From Paralithodes platypus (Eukaryota; Arthropoda; Malacostraca; Decapoda; Lithodidae): a DNA stretch of 64,000 nt. A program made the translations under genes and the position numbers. The notes under the pieces were generated by a model, which worked only from the letters and a program-made list of their open reading frames with translations, searched no databases and was not told the DNA's origin. The number at the start of each line of letters is the position of its first letter. The stretch's first letter is position 1. The stretch is from assembly GCA_032716605.1 (NCBI GenBank), contig CM064506.1, forward strand, positions 17,703,138 through 17,767,137, in the 5' to 3' direction. This document shows positions 42,428-57,400 of the stretch, one piece after another.

Positions 42428-45400
42428 CCCCCTACATCCATTTATTATTCAGTTATGACCTTTCCTCCCCCGACATCGCCATAATTATTTACTTGGGTGT
42501 ATACATCTTGTTACACTACTCCCTACTCTTATTCTGCCCTTTCCTTTCCCCCTACTCCATTATTATTTTTTTGCATCCTTATTCTATTTAGAACGTCCTT
42601 TTCCCCTTCCTCTCATACATCCATATTATTCTGTATCCTTTCCTCCCTACCTTCTTACTTATATTATTCTGTATACCTTTCCTACCTACCTCCCCACATC
42701 CATATTATTCTGTATACCTTTCCTGCCTACCTTCCTACATCCCATATTATTCTGTATACCTTTCCTCCCCTCCCTCCCTACATCCATATTATTCTGTATA
42801 CCTTTCCTCCCTACATCCATATTATTCTGTATACCTTTCCTCCCTACCTTCCTACATCCATATTATTCTGTATACCTTTCCTCCCTACATCCATATTATT
42901 CTGTATACCTTTCCTCCCTACCTACCTCCCTTCCTACATCCATATTATTCTGTATACCTTTCCTCCCTACCTTCCTACATCCATATTATTCTGTATACCT
43001 TTCCTCCCTACCTTCCTACATCCATATTATTCTGTATACCTTTCCTCCCTACCTCCCTACATCCATATTATTCTGTATACCTTTCCTCCCTACCTTCTTA
43101 CATCACATATATTCTGTATACCTTTCTCCCCCTACCTTCCTACATCCATATTATTCTGTATACCTTCCTCCCTACATCCATATTATTCTGTATACCTTTC
43201 CTCCCTACCTTATTACATCCATATATTCTGTATACCTTTCCTCCCTACCTTCTTACATCCATATTATTCTGTATACCTTTCCTCCCTACCTTCGTACATT
43301 CCATATTATTCTGTATACCTTTCCTCCCTACCTCCCTACCTTCCTACATCCATATTATTCTGTATACCTTTCCTCCCTACCTTCTACATCCATATTATTC
43401 GTGTATACCTTTCCTACCTACCTACATCCATATTATTCTGTATACCTTTCCTCCCTACCTTCCTACATCCATATTATTCTGTATACCTTTACTCCCTACC
43501 TTCCTACATCCATATTAGTCTGTATACCTTTCCTCCCTACCTCCTTACACCCATATTATTCTGTATACCTTTCCTCCCTACCTTCCTACATCCAAATTAT
43601 TCTGTATACCTTTCCTCCCTACCTTCCTACATCCATATTATTCTGTATACCTTTCCTCCCTCCCTCCCTTCTTACATCCATATTATTCTGTATACCTTTC
43701 CTCCCTCCCTACCTTCCTACATCCATATTATTCTGTATACCTTTCCTCCCTACCTTCCTACATCCCTATATTATTCTGTATACCTTTCCTCCCTACCTTC
43801 CTACATCCATATTATTCTGTATACCTTTCCTCCTTCTTACATCCATATTATTCTGTATACCTTTCCTCCCTACCTCCTACCTTCTTACAATCCATATTAT
43901 TCTGTATACCATTCCTCCCTACCTTCTTACATCCATATTACTCTGTATACCTTTCCTCCCTCCCTTCCTACATCCATATTATTCTGTATACCTTTCCTCC
44001 CTACCTCCCTCCCTTCCTACATCCATATTATTCAGTATACCTTTCCTCCCTCCCTACCTACATCCATATTATTCTGTATACCTTTCCTCCCTACCTTCTT
44101 ACATCCATATTATTCTGTATACCTTTCCTCCCTACCTTCCTACATCCATATTATTCTGTATACCTTTCCTCCCTACCTTCTTACATCCATATTATTCTGT
44201 ATACCTTTCCTCCCTACCTTCTTACATCCATATTAGTCTGTATACCTTTCCTCCCTACCTACCCCTACATCCATATTATTCTGTATACCTTTCCTCCCTC
44301 CCTACCTTCCTACATCCATATTATTCTGTATACCTTTCCTCCCTACCTTCTTACATCCATATTACTCTGTATACCTTTCCTCCCTCCCTTCCTACATCCA
44401 TATTATTCTGTATACCTTTCCTCCCTACCTTCCCTTCTACATCCATATTATTCTGTATACCTTTCCTCCCTTCCTACATCCATATTATTCTGTATACCTT
44501 TCCTCCCTACCTTCTTACATCCATATTATTCTGTATACCTTTCCTCCCTACCTTCCTACATCCATATTATTCTGTATACCTTTCCTCCCTACCTTCTTAC
44601 ATCCATATTATTCTGTATACCTTTCCTCCCTACCTTTCTTACATCCATATTATTCTGTATACCTTTTCCTCCCTACCTTTCTACATCCATATTATTCTGT
44701 ATATCTTTCCTCCCTACCTTCCTACATCCATATTATTCTGTATACCTTTCCTCCCTACTTCCCTACATCCATATTATTCTGTATACCTTTCCTCCCTACC
44801 TACCTCCCTTCCTACATCCATATTATTCTGTATAGCTTCCTCCCTACCTTCCTACATCCATATTATTCTGTATACCTTTCCTCCCTACCTCCCTTCTTAC
44901 ATCCATATTATTCTGTATATACCTTTCCTCCCTACCTCCCTCCCTTCCTACATCCATATTATTCAGTATACCTTTCCTCCCTCCCTACCTACATCCATAT
45001 TATTTTGTATACCTTTCCTCCCTCCTCCCTATTATTCTGTATACCTTTCCTCCCTACCTTCCTACATCCATATTATTCTGTATACCTTTCCTCCCTACCT
45101 TCCTACATCCATTATTCTGTATACCTTTCCTCCCTCCCTTACTACATCCATATTATTCTGTATACCTTTCCTCCCTACCTCCCTTCATCCATATTATTGT
45201 GTATACCTTTCCTCCCTACCTACCTCCCTTTCCTACATCCATATTATCTGTATACCTTTCCTCCCTACCTTCCTACATCCATATTATTCTGTATACCTTT
45301 CCTCCCTACCTTCTTACATCCATATTATTCTGTATACCTTTCCTCCCTACCTTCTTACATCCATATTATTCTTTATACCTTTCCTCCCTACCTACATCCA

Positions 45401-48400
45401 TATTATTCTGTATACCTTTCCTCCCTCCCCTACATCCATATTATTCTGTATACCTTTCCTCCCTACCTACCCTTCCTACATCCATATTATTCTGTATACC
45501 TTTCCTCCCTACCTCCCTTCCTACATCCATATTATTCTGTATACCTTTCCTCCCTCCCTACCTCCCTTCCTACATCCATATTATTCTGTATACCTTTCCT
45601 CCTACCTCCCTACATCCACATTATTCTGTATACCTTTCCTCCCTACCTTCTTACATCCATATTATTCTGTATACCTTTCCTCCCTACCTTCCTACATCCA
45701 TATTATTCTGTATACCTTTCCTCCCTACCTCCTACATCCATATTATTCTGTATACCTTTCCTCCCTACCTTCCTACATCCATATTATTCTGTATACCTTT
45801 CCTCCCTACCTCCCTCCCTTCCTACATCCATATTATTCTGTATACCTTTCCTCCCTACCTTCTTACATCCATATTATTCTGTATACCTTTCCTCCCTACC
45901 TCCCTTCCTACATCCATATTATTCTGTATACCTTTCCTCCCTCCTCCATATATTCTGTATACCTTTCCTCCCTACCTACATCCATATTATTCTGTATACC
46001 TTTCCTCCCTACCTTCCTACATCCATATTATTCTGTATACCTTTCCTCCCTACCATCCTACATCCATATTATTCTATATATCTTTCCTCCCTACCTACCT
46101 ACCTGCTTACATCTATATTATTCTGTATACCTTTCCTCCCTACCCTTCCTACATCCATATTATTCTGTATACCTTTCCTCCCTACCTCCTTACATCCATA
46201 TTATTCTGTATACCTTTCCTCCCTACCTTCCTACATCCATATTATTCTGTATACCTTTCCTCCCTACCTTCTTACATCTATATTATTCTGTATACCTTTC
46301 CTCCCTACATCCATATTATGCTGTACACCTTTCCTCCCTACCTTCCTACATCCATATTATTCTGTATACCTTTCCTCCCTACCTTCTTACATCCATATTA
46401 CTCTGTATACCTTTCCTCCCTCCCTTCCTACATCCATATTATTCTGTATACCTTTCCTCCCTACCTCCCTCCCTTCCTACATCCATATTATTCAGTATAC
46501 CTTTCCTCCCTCCCTACCTACATCCATATTATTCTGTATACCTTTCCTCCCTACCTTCTTACATCCATATTATTCTGTATACCTTTCCTCCCTACCTTCC
46601 TACATCCATATTATTCTGTATACCTTTCCTCCTACCTTCCTACATCCATATTATTCTGTATACCTTTCCTCCCTACCTCCCTACACATCCATATTATTCT
46701 GTATACCTTTCCTACCTACCTTCCTACATCCATATTATTCTGTATACCTTTCCTCCCTACCTTCCTACATCCATATTATTCTGTATACCTTTCCTCCCTA
46801 CCTTCCTACATCCATATTATTCTGTATACCTTTCCTCCCTACCTTCCTACATCCATATTATTCTGTATACCTTTCCTCCCTACCTTCCTACATCCATATT
46901 ATTCTGTATACCTTTCCTCCCTACCTTCTTACATCCATATTATTCTGTATACCTTTCCTCCCTACCTCCCTTCCTACATCCATATTATTCTGTATACCTT
47001 TCCTCCCTACCTTCCTACATCCATATTATTCTGTATACCTTTCCTCCCTACCTTCTTACATCCATATTATTCTGTATACCTTTCCTCCCTACCTCCCTAC
47101 ATCCATATTATTCTGTATACCTTTTCCTCCCTACCTTCTTACATCCATATTATTCTGTATACCTTTCCTCCCTACCTTCCTACATCCATATTATTCTGTA
47201 TACCTTTCCTCCTCCCTACCTACCTCCTTCCTACATCCATATTATTCTGTATACCTTTCCTCCCTCCTCCCTTCCTACATCCATATTATTCTGTATACCT
47301 TTCCTCCCTACCTCCCTCCCTTCCTACATCCATATTATTCAGTATACCTTTCCTCCCTCCCTACCTTCCCTATATTATTCTGTATACCTTTCCTCCCTAC
47401 CTTCTTACATCCATATTATTCTGTATACCTTTCCTCCCTACCTCCCTACATCCATATTATTCTGTATACCTTTCCTCCCTACCTCCCTATTAATCTGTAT
47501 ACCTTTCCTCCCTCCCTTCCTACATCCATATTATTCTGTATACCTTTCCTCCCTACCTTCCCACATCCATATTATTGTGTATACCTTTCCTCCCTACCTA
47601 CCTCCCTTCCCACGTCCATATTATTCTGTATACCTTTCCTCCCTACCTTCCTACATCTATATTATTCTGTATACCTTTCCTCCCTCCCTCCCTACCTTCT
47701 TACATCCATATTATTCTGTATACCTTTCCTCCCTACCTCCCTATTATTCTGTATACCTTTCCTCCCTACCTTCCTACATCCATATTATTCTGTATACCTT
47801 TCCTCCCTACCTTTCCCTACATCCATATTATTCTGTATACCTTTCCTCCCTACTTCCCTACATCCATATTATTCTGTATACCTTTCCTCCCTACCTACCT
47901 CCCTTCCTACATCCATATTATTCTGTATAGCTTTCCTCCCTACCTTCCTACATACATATTATTCTGTATACCTTTCCTCCCTACCTCCATATTATTCTGT
48001 ATACCTTTCCTACCTACCCTCCCTTCTCCTACATCCATATTATTCTGTATACCTTTCCTCCCTACATCCATATTATTCTGTATACCTTTCCTCCCTACCT
48101 TCCTACATCCATATTATTCTGTATACCTTTCCTCCCTACCTTCCTACATACATATTATTCTGTATACCTTTCCTCCCTACCTCCATATTATTCTGTATAC
48201 CTTTCCTCGCTACCTCCCTCTCTTCCTACATCCATATTATTCTGTATACCTTTCCTCCCTACCTCCCTACATCCAAATTATTCTGTATACCTTTCCTCCC
48301 TACCTTCCTACATCCATATTATTCTGTATACCTTTCCTCCCTACCTTCTTACATCCATATTATTCTGTATACCTTTCCTCCCTACCTCCCTACCTTCCTA

Positions 48401-51400
48401 CATCCATATTATTCTGTATACCTTTCCTCCCTACCTCCCTACCTTCCTACATCCATATAATTCTGTATACCGTTCCTCCCTACCTTCCTACATCCATATT
48501 ATTCTGTATACCTTTCCTCCCTACCTTCATATTATTCTGTATACCTTTCCTCCCTACCTTCTTACATCCATATTATTCTGTATACCTTTCCTCCCTACAT
48601 CCTTATTATTCTGTATACCTTTCCTCCCTCCCTTCCTACATCCATATTATTCTGTATACCTTTCCTCCCTCCCTTCCTACATCCATATTATTCTGTATAC
48701 CTTTCCTCCCTACCTTCTTACATCCATATTATTCTGTATACCTTTCCTCCCTACCTTCTTACATCCATATTAGTCTGTATACCTTTCCTCCCTACCTTCC
48801 TACATCCAAATTATTCTGTATACCTTTCCTCCCTATCTTCTTACATCCATATTATTCTGTGTACCTTTCCTCCCTACCTTCTTACATCCATATTATTCTG
48901 TATACCTTTCCTCCCTACCTACCTCCCTTCCTACATCCATATTATTCTGTATACCTTTCCTCCCTCCCTACCTCCATTCCTACATCCATATTATTCTGTA
49001 TACCTTTCCTCCCTACCTACCTCCCTTCTTACATCCATATTACTCTGTATACCTTTCCTCCCTCCCTTCCTACATCCATATTATTCGGTATACCTTTCCT
49101 CCCTACCTCCCTCCCTTCCTACATCCATATTATTCAGTATACCTTTCCTCCCTCCCTACCTACATCCATATTATTCTGTATACCTTTCCTCCCTACCTTC
49201 TTACATCCATATTATTCTGTATACCTTTCCTCCCTACCTTCCTACATCCATATTATTCTGTATACCTTTCCTCCCTACCTTCTTACATCCATATTATTTT
49301 GTATACCTTTCCTCCCTACCTTCTTACATCCATATTAGTCTGTATACCTTTCCTCCCTACCTACCTCCCTTCCTACATCCATATTATTCTGTATACCTTT
49401 CCTCCCTACCTTCTTACATCCATATTATTCTGTATACCTTTCCTCCCTACCTCCCTTCCTACATCCATATTATTCTGTATACCTTTCCTCCCTCCCTACC
49501 TCCCTTCCTACATCCATATTATTCTGAATACCTTTCCTCCCTACCTTCCTACATCTATATTATTCTGTATACCTTTCCTCCCTCCCTCCCTACCTTCTTA
49601 CATCCATATTTGTATGTATACCTTTCCTCCCTACCTCCCTCCCTTCCTACATCCATATTATTCTGTATACCTTTCCTCCCTACCTCCCTATTATTCTGTA
49701 TACCTTTCCTCCCTACCTTCTTACATCCATATTATTCTGTATACCTTTCCTCCCTACCTCCCTACATCCATATTATTCTGTATACCTTTCCTCCCTACCT
49801 CCCTATTAATCTGTATACCTTTCCTCCCTCCCTTCCTACATCCATATTATTCTGTATACCTTTCCTCCCTACCTTCCTCCCTTCTTAGATCCATATTATT
49901 GTGTATACCTTTCCTCCCTACCTACCTCCCTTCCAACGTCCATATTATTCTGTATACCTTTCCTCCCTACCTTCCTACATCTATATTATTCTGTATACCT
50001 TTCCTCCCTCCATCCCTACCTTCTTACATCCATATTATTCTGTATACCTTTCCTCCCTACCTTCTTACATCCATATTATTCTGTATACCTTTCCTCCCTA
50101 CTTCCCTACATCCATATTATTCTGTATACCTTTCCTCCCTCCCTCCTACATCCATATTATTCGGTATACCTTTCCCCCCTACCATCCTACATCCATATTA
50201 TTCTGTATATCTTTCCTCCCTACCTTCCTACATCCATATTATTCTGTATACCTTTCCTCCCTACCTCCCTCCCTTCCTACATCCATATTATTCTGTATAC
50301 CTTTCCTCCCTACCTCCCTACATCCACATTATTCTGTATACATTTCCTCCCTATCTCCCTTCCTTTGTACATCCATATTATTCTGTATACCTTTCCTCCC
50401 TACCTTCCTACATCCATATTATTCTATATACCTTCCTCCCTACATCCATATTATTCTGTATACCTTTCCTCCCTACCTTCCTACATCTATATTATTCTGT
50501 ATACCTTTCCTCCCTACCTCCCCACATCCATATTATTCTGTATACCTTTCATCCCTACCTTCCTACATCCATATTATTCAGTATACCTTTCCTCCCTACC
50601 TCCCTCCCTTCCTACATCCATATTATTCTGTATACCTTTCCTCCCTACATCCATATTATTCTGTATACCTTTCCTCCCTACCTTCCTACATCCATATTAT
50701 TCTGTATACCTTCCTCCCTACATCCATATTATTCTGTATACCTTTCATCCCTACCTTCCTACATCTATATTATTCTGTATACCTTTCCTCCCTACCTCCC
50801 CACATCCATATTATTCTGTTTACCTTTCCTCCCTACCTTCCTACATCCATATTATTCTGTATACCTTTCCACCCTACCTCCCTACATCCATATTATTCTG
50901 TATACCTTTCCTCCCTACCTTCCTACATCCATATTATTCTGTATACCTTTCCTCCCTACCTTCCTACATCCATATTATTCTGTATACCTTCCTCCCTACA
51001 TCCATATTATTCTGTATACCTTTCCTCCCTACCTTCTTACATCCATATTATTCTGTATACCTTTCCTCCCTACCTTCCTACATACATATTATTCTGTATA
51101 CCTTTCCTCCCTACCTCCATATTATTCTGTATACCTTTCCTCCCTACCTCCCTCTCTTCCTACATCCATATTATTCTGTATACCTTTCCTCCCTACACCC
51201 ATATTATTCTGTATACCTTTCCTCCCTACCTCCCTCTCTTCCTACATCCATATTATTCTGTATACCTTTCCTCCCTACCTTCCTACATCCATATTATTCT
51301 GTATACCTTTCCTCCCTACCTTCTTACATCCATATTATTCTGTATACCTTTCCTCCCTACCTCCCTACCTTCCTACATCCATATTATTCTGTATACCTTT

Positions 51401-54400
51401 CCTCCCTACCTTCCTACATCCATATTATTCTGTATACCGTTCCTCCCTACCTTCCTACATCCATATTATTCTGTATACCTTTCCTCCCTACCTTCATATT
51501 ATTCTGTATACCTTTCCTCCCTACCTTCTTACATCCATATTATTCTGTATACCTTTCCTCCCTACATCCTTATTATTCTGTATACCTTTCCTCCCTCCCT
51601 TCCTACATCCATATTATTCTGTATACCTTTCCTCCCTAGCTCCCTCCCTTTCTACATCCATATTATTCTGTATACCTTTCCTCCCTACCTTCTTACATCC
51701 ATATTATTCTGTATACCTTTCCTCCCTACCTTCTTACATCCATATTAGTCTGTATACCTTTCCTCCCTACCTTCCTACATCCATATTATTCTGTATACCT
51801 TTCCTCCCTATCTTCTTACATCCATATTATTCTGTGTACCTTTCCTCCCTACCTTCTTACATCCATATTATTCTGTATACCTTTCCTCCCTACCTACCTC
51901 CCTTCCTACATCCATATTATTCTGTATACCTTTCCTCCCTCCCTACCTTCTTACATCCATATGTTTATGTATACATTTCCTCCCTACCTCCCTCCCTTCC
52001 TACATCCATATTATTCTGTATACCTTTCCTCCCTACCTCCCTATTATTCTGTATACCTTTCCTCCCTACCTTCTTACATCCATATTATTCTGTATACCTT
52101 TCCTCCCTACCTCCCTACATCCATATTATTCTGTATACCTTTCCTCCCTACCTCCCTATTAATCTGTATACCTTTCCTCCCTCCCTTCCTACATCCATAT
52201 TATTCTGTATACCTTTCCTCCCTACCTTCCTCCCTTCTTAGATCCATATTATTGTGTATACCTTTCCTCCCTACCTACCTCCCTTCCCACGTCCGTATTA
52301 TTCGGTATACCTTTCCTCCCTACCTTCCTACATCTATATTATTCTGTATACCTTTCCTCCCTCCCTCCCTACCTTCTTACATCCATATTATTCTGTATAC
52401 CTTTCCTCCCTACCTCCCTATTATTCTGTATACCTTTCCTCCCTACCTTCTTACATCCATATTATTCTGTATACCTTTCCTCCCTACTTCCCTACATCCA
52501 TATTATTCTGTATACCTTTCCTCCCTCCCTCCTACATCCATATTATTCGGTATACCTTTCCTCCCTACCTACCTCCCTTCCTACATCCATATTATTCTGT
52601 ATAGCTTTCCTCCCTACCTTCCTACATCCATATTATTCTGTATACCTTTCCTCCCTACCTTCTTACATCCATATTATTCTGTATACCTTTCCTCCCTACC
52701 TTCCTACATCCATATTATTCTGTATACCTTTCCCCCCTACCATCCTACATCCATATTATTCTGTATATCTTTCCTCCCTACCTTCCTACATCCATATTAT
52801 TCTGTATACCTTTCCTCCCTACCTCCCTCCCTTCCTACATCCATATTATTCTGTATACCTTTCCTCCCTACCTCCCTACATCCACATTATTCTGTATACA
52901 TTTCCTCCCTACCTCCCTTCCTTTGTACATCCATATTATTCTGTATACCTTTCCTCCCTATCTCCCTACCTTCCTACATCCATATTATTCTGTATACCTT
53001 TCCTCCCTACCTTCCTACCTCCATATTATTCTGTATACCTTTCCTCCCTACCTTCCTACATCCATATTATTCTGTATACCTTTCCTCCCTACCTCCCTAC
53101 ATCTATATTATTCTGTATACCTTTCCTCCCTACCTCCATATTATTCTGTATACCTTTCCTCCCTACCTTCCTACATCCATATTATTTTGTATACCTTTCC
53201 TCCCTACCTTCCTACATCCATATTATTCTGTATACCTTTCCTCCCTACATCCATATTATTCTGTATACATTTCCACCCTACCTCCATATTATTCTGTATA
53301 CCTTTCCTCCCTACCTTCCTACATCTATATTATTCTGTATACCTTTCCTCCCTACCTCCCCACATCCATATTATTCTGTTTACCTTTCAGCCCTACCTTC
53401 CTACATCCATATTATTTTGTATACCTTTCCTCCCTACCTTCCTACATCCACATTATTCTGTATACCTTTCCTCCCTACCTTCTTACATCTATATTATTCT
53501 GTATACCTTTCCTCCCTACCTTCCCACATCCATATTATTCTGTATACCTTTCCTCCCTACCTTCCTACATCCATATTATTCTGTATACCTTTCCACCCTA
53601 CCTCCCTACATCCATATTATTCTGTATACCTTTCCTCCCTACATCCATATTATTTTGTATACCTTTCCTCCCTACCTTCCTACATCCATATTATTCTATA
53701 TACCTTCCTCCCTACATCCATATTATTCTGTATACCTTTCCTCCCTTCCTCCCCACATCCATATTATTCTGTATACCTTTCATCCCTACCTTCCTACATC
53801 CATATTATTCTGTATACCTTTCCTCCCTACATCCATATTATTTTGTATACCTTTCCTCCCTACCTTCCTACATCCATATTATTCTATATACCTTCCTCCC
53901 TACATCCATATTATTCTGTATACCTTTCCTCCCTTCCTCCCCACATCCATATTATTCTGTATACCTTTCATCCCTACCTTCCTACATCCATATTATTCTG
54001 TATACCTTTCCTCCCTACCTCCCTCCCTTCCTACATCCATATTATTCTGTATACCTTTCCTCCCTACATCCATATTATTCTGTATACCTTTCCTCCCTAC
54101 CTTCCTACATCCATATTATTCTGTATACCTTCCTCCCTACATCCATATTATTATGTATACCTTTCATCCCTACCTTCCTACATCTATATTATTCTGTATA
54201 CCTTTCCTCCCTACCTCCCCACATCCATATTATTCTGTTTACCTTTCCTCCCTACCTTCCTACATCCATATTATTCTGTATACCTTTCCACCCTACCTCC
54301 CTACATCCATATTATTTTGTATACCTTTCCTCCCTACCTTCCTACATCCATATTATTCTGTATACCTTTCCTCCCTACCTTCCTACATCCATATTATTCT

Positions 54401-57400
54401 GTATACCTTCCTCCCTACCTCCCTACATGCATATTATTCTGTATACCTTTCCTCACTACCTTCTTACATCCATATTATTCTGTATACCTTTCCTCCCTAC
54501 CTTCCTACATACATATTATTCTGTATACCTTTCCTCCCTACCTCCATATTATTCTGTATACCTTTCCTCCCTACCTCCCTCTCTTCCTACATCCATATTA
54601 TTCTGTATACCTTTCCTCCCTACATCCATATTATTCTGTATACCTTTCCTCCCTACCTTCCTACATCCATATTATTCTGTATACCTTTCCTCCCTACCTT
54701 CCTACATACATATTATTCTGTATACCTTTCCTCCCTACCTCCATATTATTCTGTATACCTTTCCTCCCTACCTCCCTCTCTTCCTACATCCATATTATTC
54801 TGTATACCTTTCCTCCCTACCTCCCTACATCCATATTATTCTGTATACCTTTCCTCCCTACCTTCCTACATCCATATTATTCTGTATACCTTTCCTCCCT
54901 ACCTTCTTACATCCATATTATTCTGTATACCTTTCCTCCCTACCTCCCTACCTTCCTACATCCATATTATTCTGTATACCTTTCCTCCCTACCTCCCTAC
55001 CTTCCTACATCCATATTATTCTGTATACCGTTCCTCCCTACCTTCCTACATCCATATTATTCTGTATACCTTTCCTCCCTACCTTCATATTATTCTGTAT
55101 ACCTTTCCTCCCTACCTTCTTACATCCATATTATTCTGTATACCTTTCCTCCCTACATCCTTATTATTCTGTATACCTTTCCTCCCTCCCTTCCTACATC
55201 CATATTATTCTGTATACCTTTCCTCCCTACCTCCCTCCCTTCCTACATCCATATTATTCTGTATACCTTTCCTCCCTACCTTCTTACATCCATATTATTC
55301 TGTATACCTTTCCTCCCTACCTTCTTACATCCATATTAGTCTGTATACCTTTCCTCCCTACCTTCCTACATCCATATTATTCTGTATACCTTTCCTCCCT
55401 ACCTTCTTACATCCATATTATTCTGTATACCTTTCCTCCCTACCTTCTTACATCCATATTATTCTGTCTACCTTTGCTCGCTACCTCCCTACATCCATAT
55501 TATTCTGTATACCTTTCCTCCCTACCTCCATTCCTACATCCATATTATTCTGTATACCTTTCCTCCCTACCTCCCTTCTTACATCCATATTATTCTGCAT
55601 ACCTTTCCTCCCTACCTTCTTACATCCATATTATTCTGTATACCTTTCCTCCATACCTCCCTTCCTACATCCATATTATTCTGTATACCTTTCCTCCCTC
55701 CCTACATCCATATTATTCTGTATACCTTTCCTCCCTACCTTCCTACATCTATATTATTCTGTATACCTTTCCTCCCTCCCTCCCTACCTTCGTACATCCA
55801 TATTATTCTGTATACCTTTCCTCCCTACCTCCCTCCCTTCCTACATCCATATTATTCTGTATACCTTTCCTCCCTACCTTCCTACATCTATATTATTCTG
55901 TATACCTTTCCTCCCTGCCTCCCTACCTTCCTATATCTATATTATTCTGTATACCTTTCCTCCCTCCCTACCTTCTTACATCCATATTATTCTGTATACC
56001 TTTCCTCCCTACCTTCCTACATCCATATTATTCTGAATACCTTTCCTCCCTACCTCCCTATTATTCTGTATACCTTTCCTCCCTACCTTCTTACATCCAT
56101 ATTATTCTGTATACCTTTTCTCCCTACCTCCCTACATCCATATTATTCTGTATACCTTTCCTCCATACCTCCCTATTATTCTGTATACCTTTCCTCCCTC
56201 CCTTCCTACATCCATATTATTCTGTATACCTTTCCTCCCTACCTTCTTACATCCATATTATTCTGTATACCTTTCCTCCCTACCTCCCTCCCTTCTAACA
56301 TCCATATTATTCTGTATACCTTTCCTCCCTACTTACCTCCCTTCCTACGTCCATATTATTCTGTATACCTTTCCTCCCTACCTTCCCACATCCATATTAT
56401 TCTGTATACCTTTCCTCCCTACCTCCCTATTATTCTGTATACCTTTCCTCCCTCCCTTCCTACATCCATATTATTCTGTATACCATTCCTCCCTACCTTC
56501 CTACATCCATATTAATTTGTATACCTTTCCTCCCTACCTACCTCCCTTCCCACATCCATATTATTCTGTATACCTTTCCTCCCTACCTTCCTATATCTAT
56601 ATTATTCTGTATACGTTTCCTCCCTCCCTCCCTACCTTCTTACATCCATATTATTCTGTATACCTTTCCTCCCTACCTCACCCTTCCTACATCCATATTA
56701 TTCTGTATACCTTTCCTCCCTACCTCCCTATTATTCTGTATACCTTTCCTCCCTACCTTCTTACATCCATATTATTATGTTTACCTTTCCTCCATACCTC
56801 CCTACATCCATATTATTCTGTATACCTTTCCTCCTCTCTCCCTATTATTCTGTATACCTTTCCTACCTCCCTTCCTACATCCATATTATTCTGTATACCT
56901 TTCCTCCCTACCTTCTTACATCCATATTATTCTGTATACCTTTCCTCCCTACCTCCCTCCCTTCTTACATCCATATTATTCTGTATAGTTTCCTCCCTAC
57001 CTACCTCCCTTCCTACATCCATATTATTCTGTATACCTTTCCTCCCTACCTCCCTTCCAACATCCATATTATTCTGTATACCTTTCCCCCCTACCTTCTT
57101 ACATCCATATTATTCTGTATACCTTTCCTACCTTCCCCTTCCTACATCCATATTATTCTGTATACCTTTCCTCCCTACCTTCCTCCCTTCCTACATCCAT
57201 ATTATTCTGTATACCTTTCCTCCCTACCTTCCTACATCCATATTATTCTGTATACCTTCCTCCTTACCTTCCTACATCCATATTATTCTGTATACCTTTC
57301 CTCCCTACCTTCCTACATCCATATTATTCTGAATACCTTTCCTCCCTACCTTCCCACATCCATATTATTCTGTATACCTTTCCTCCTACCTCCCTACATC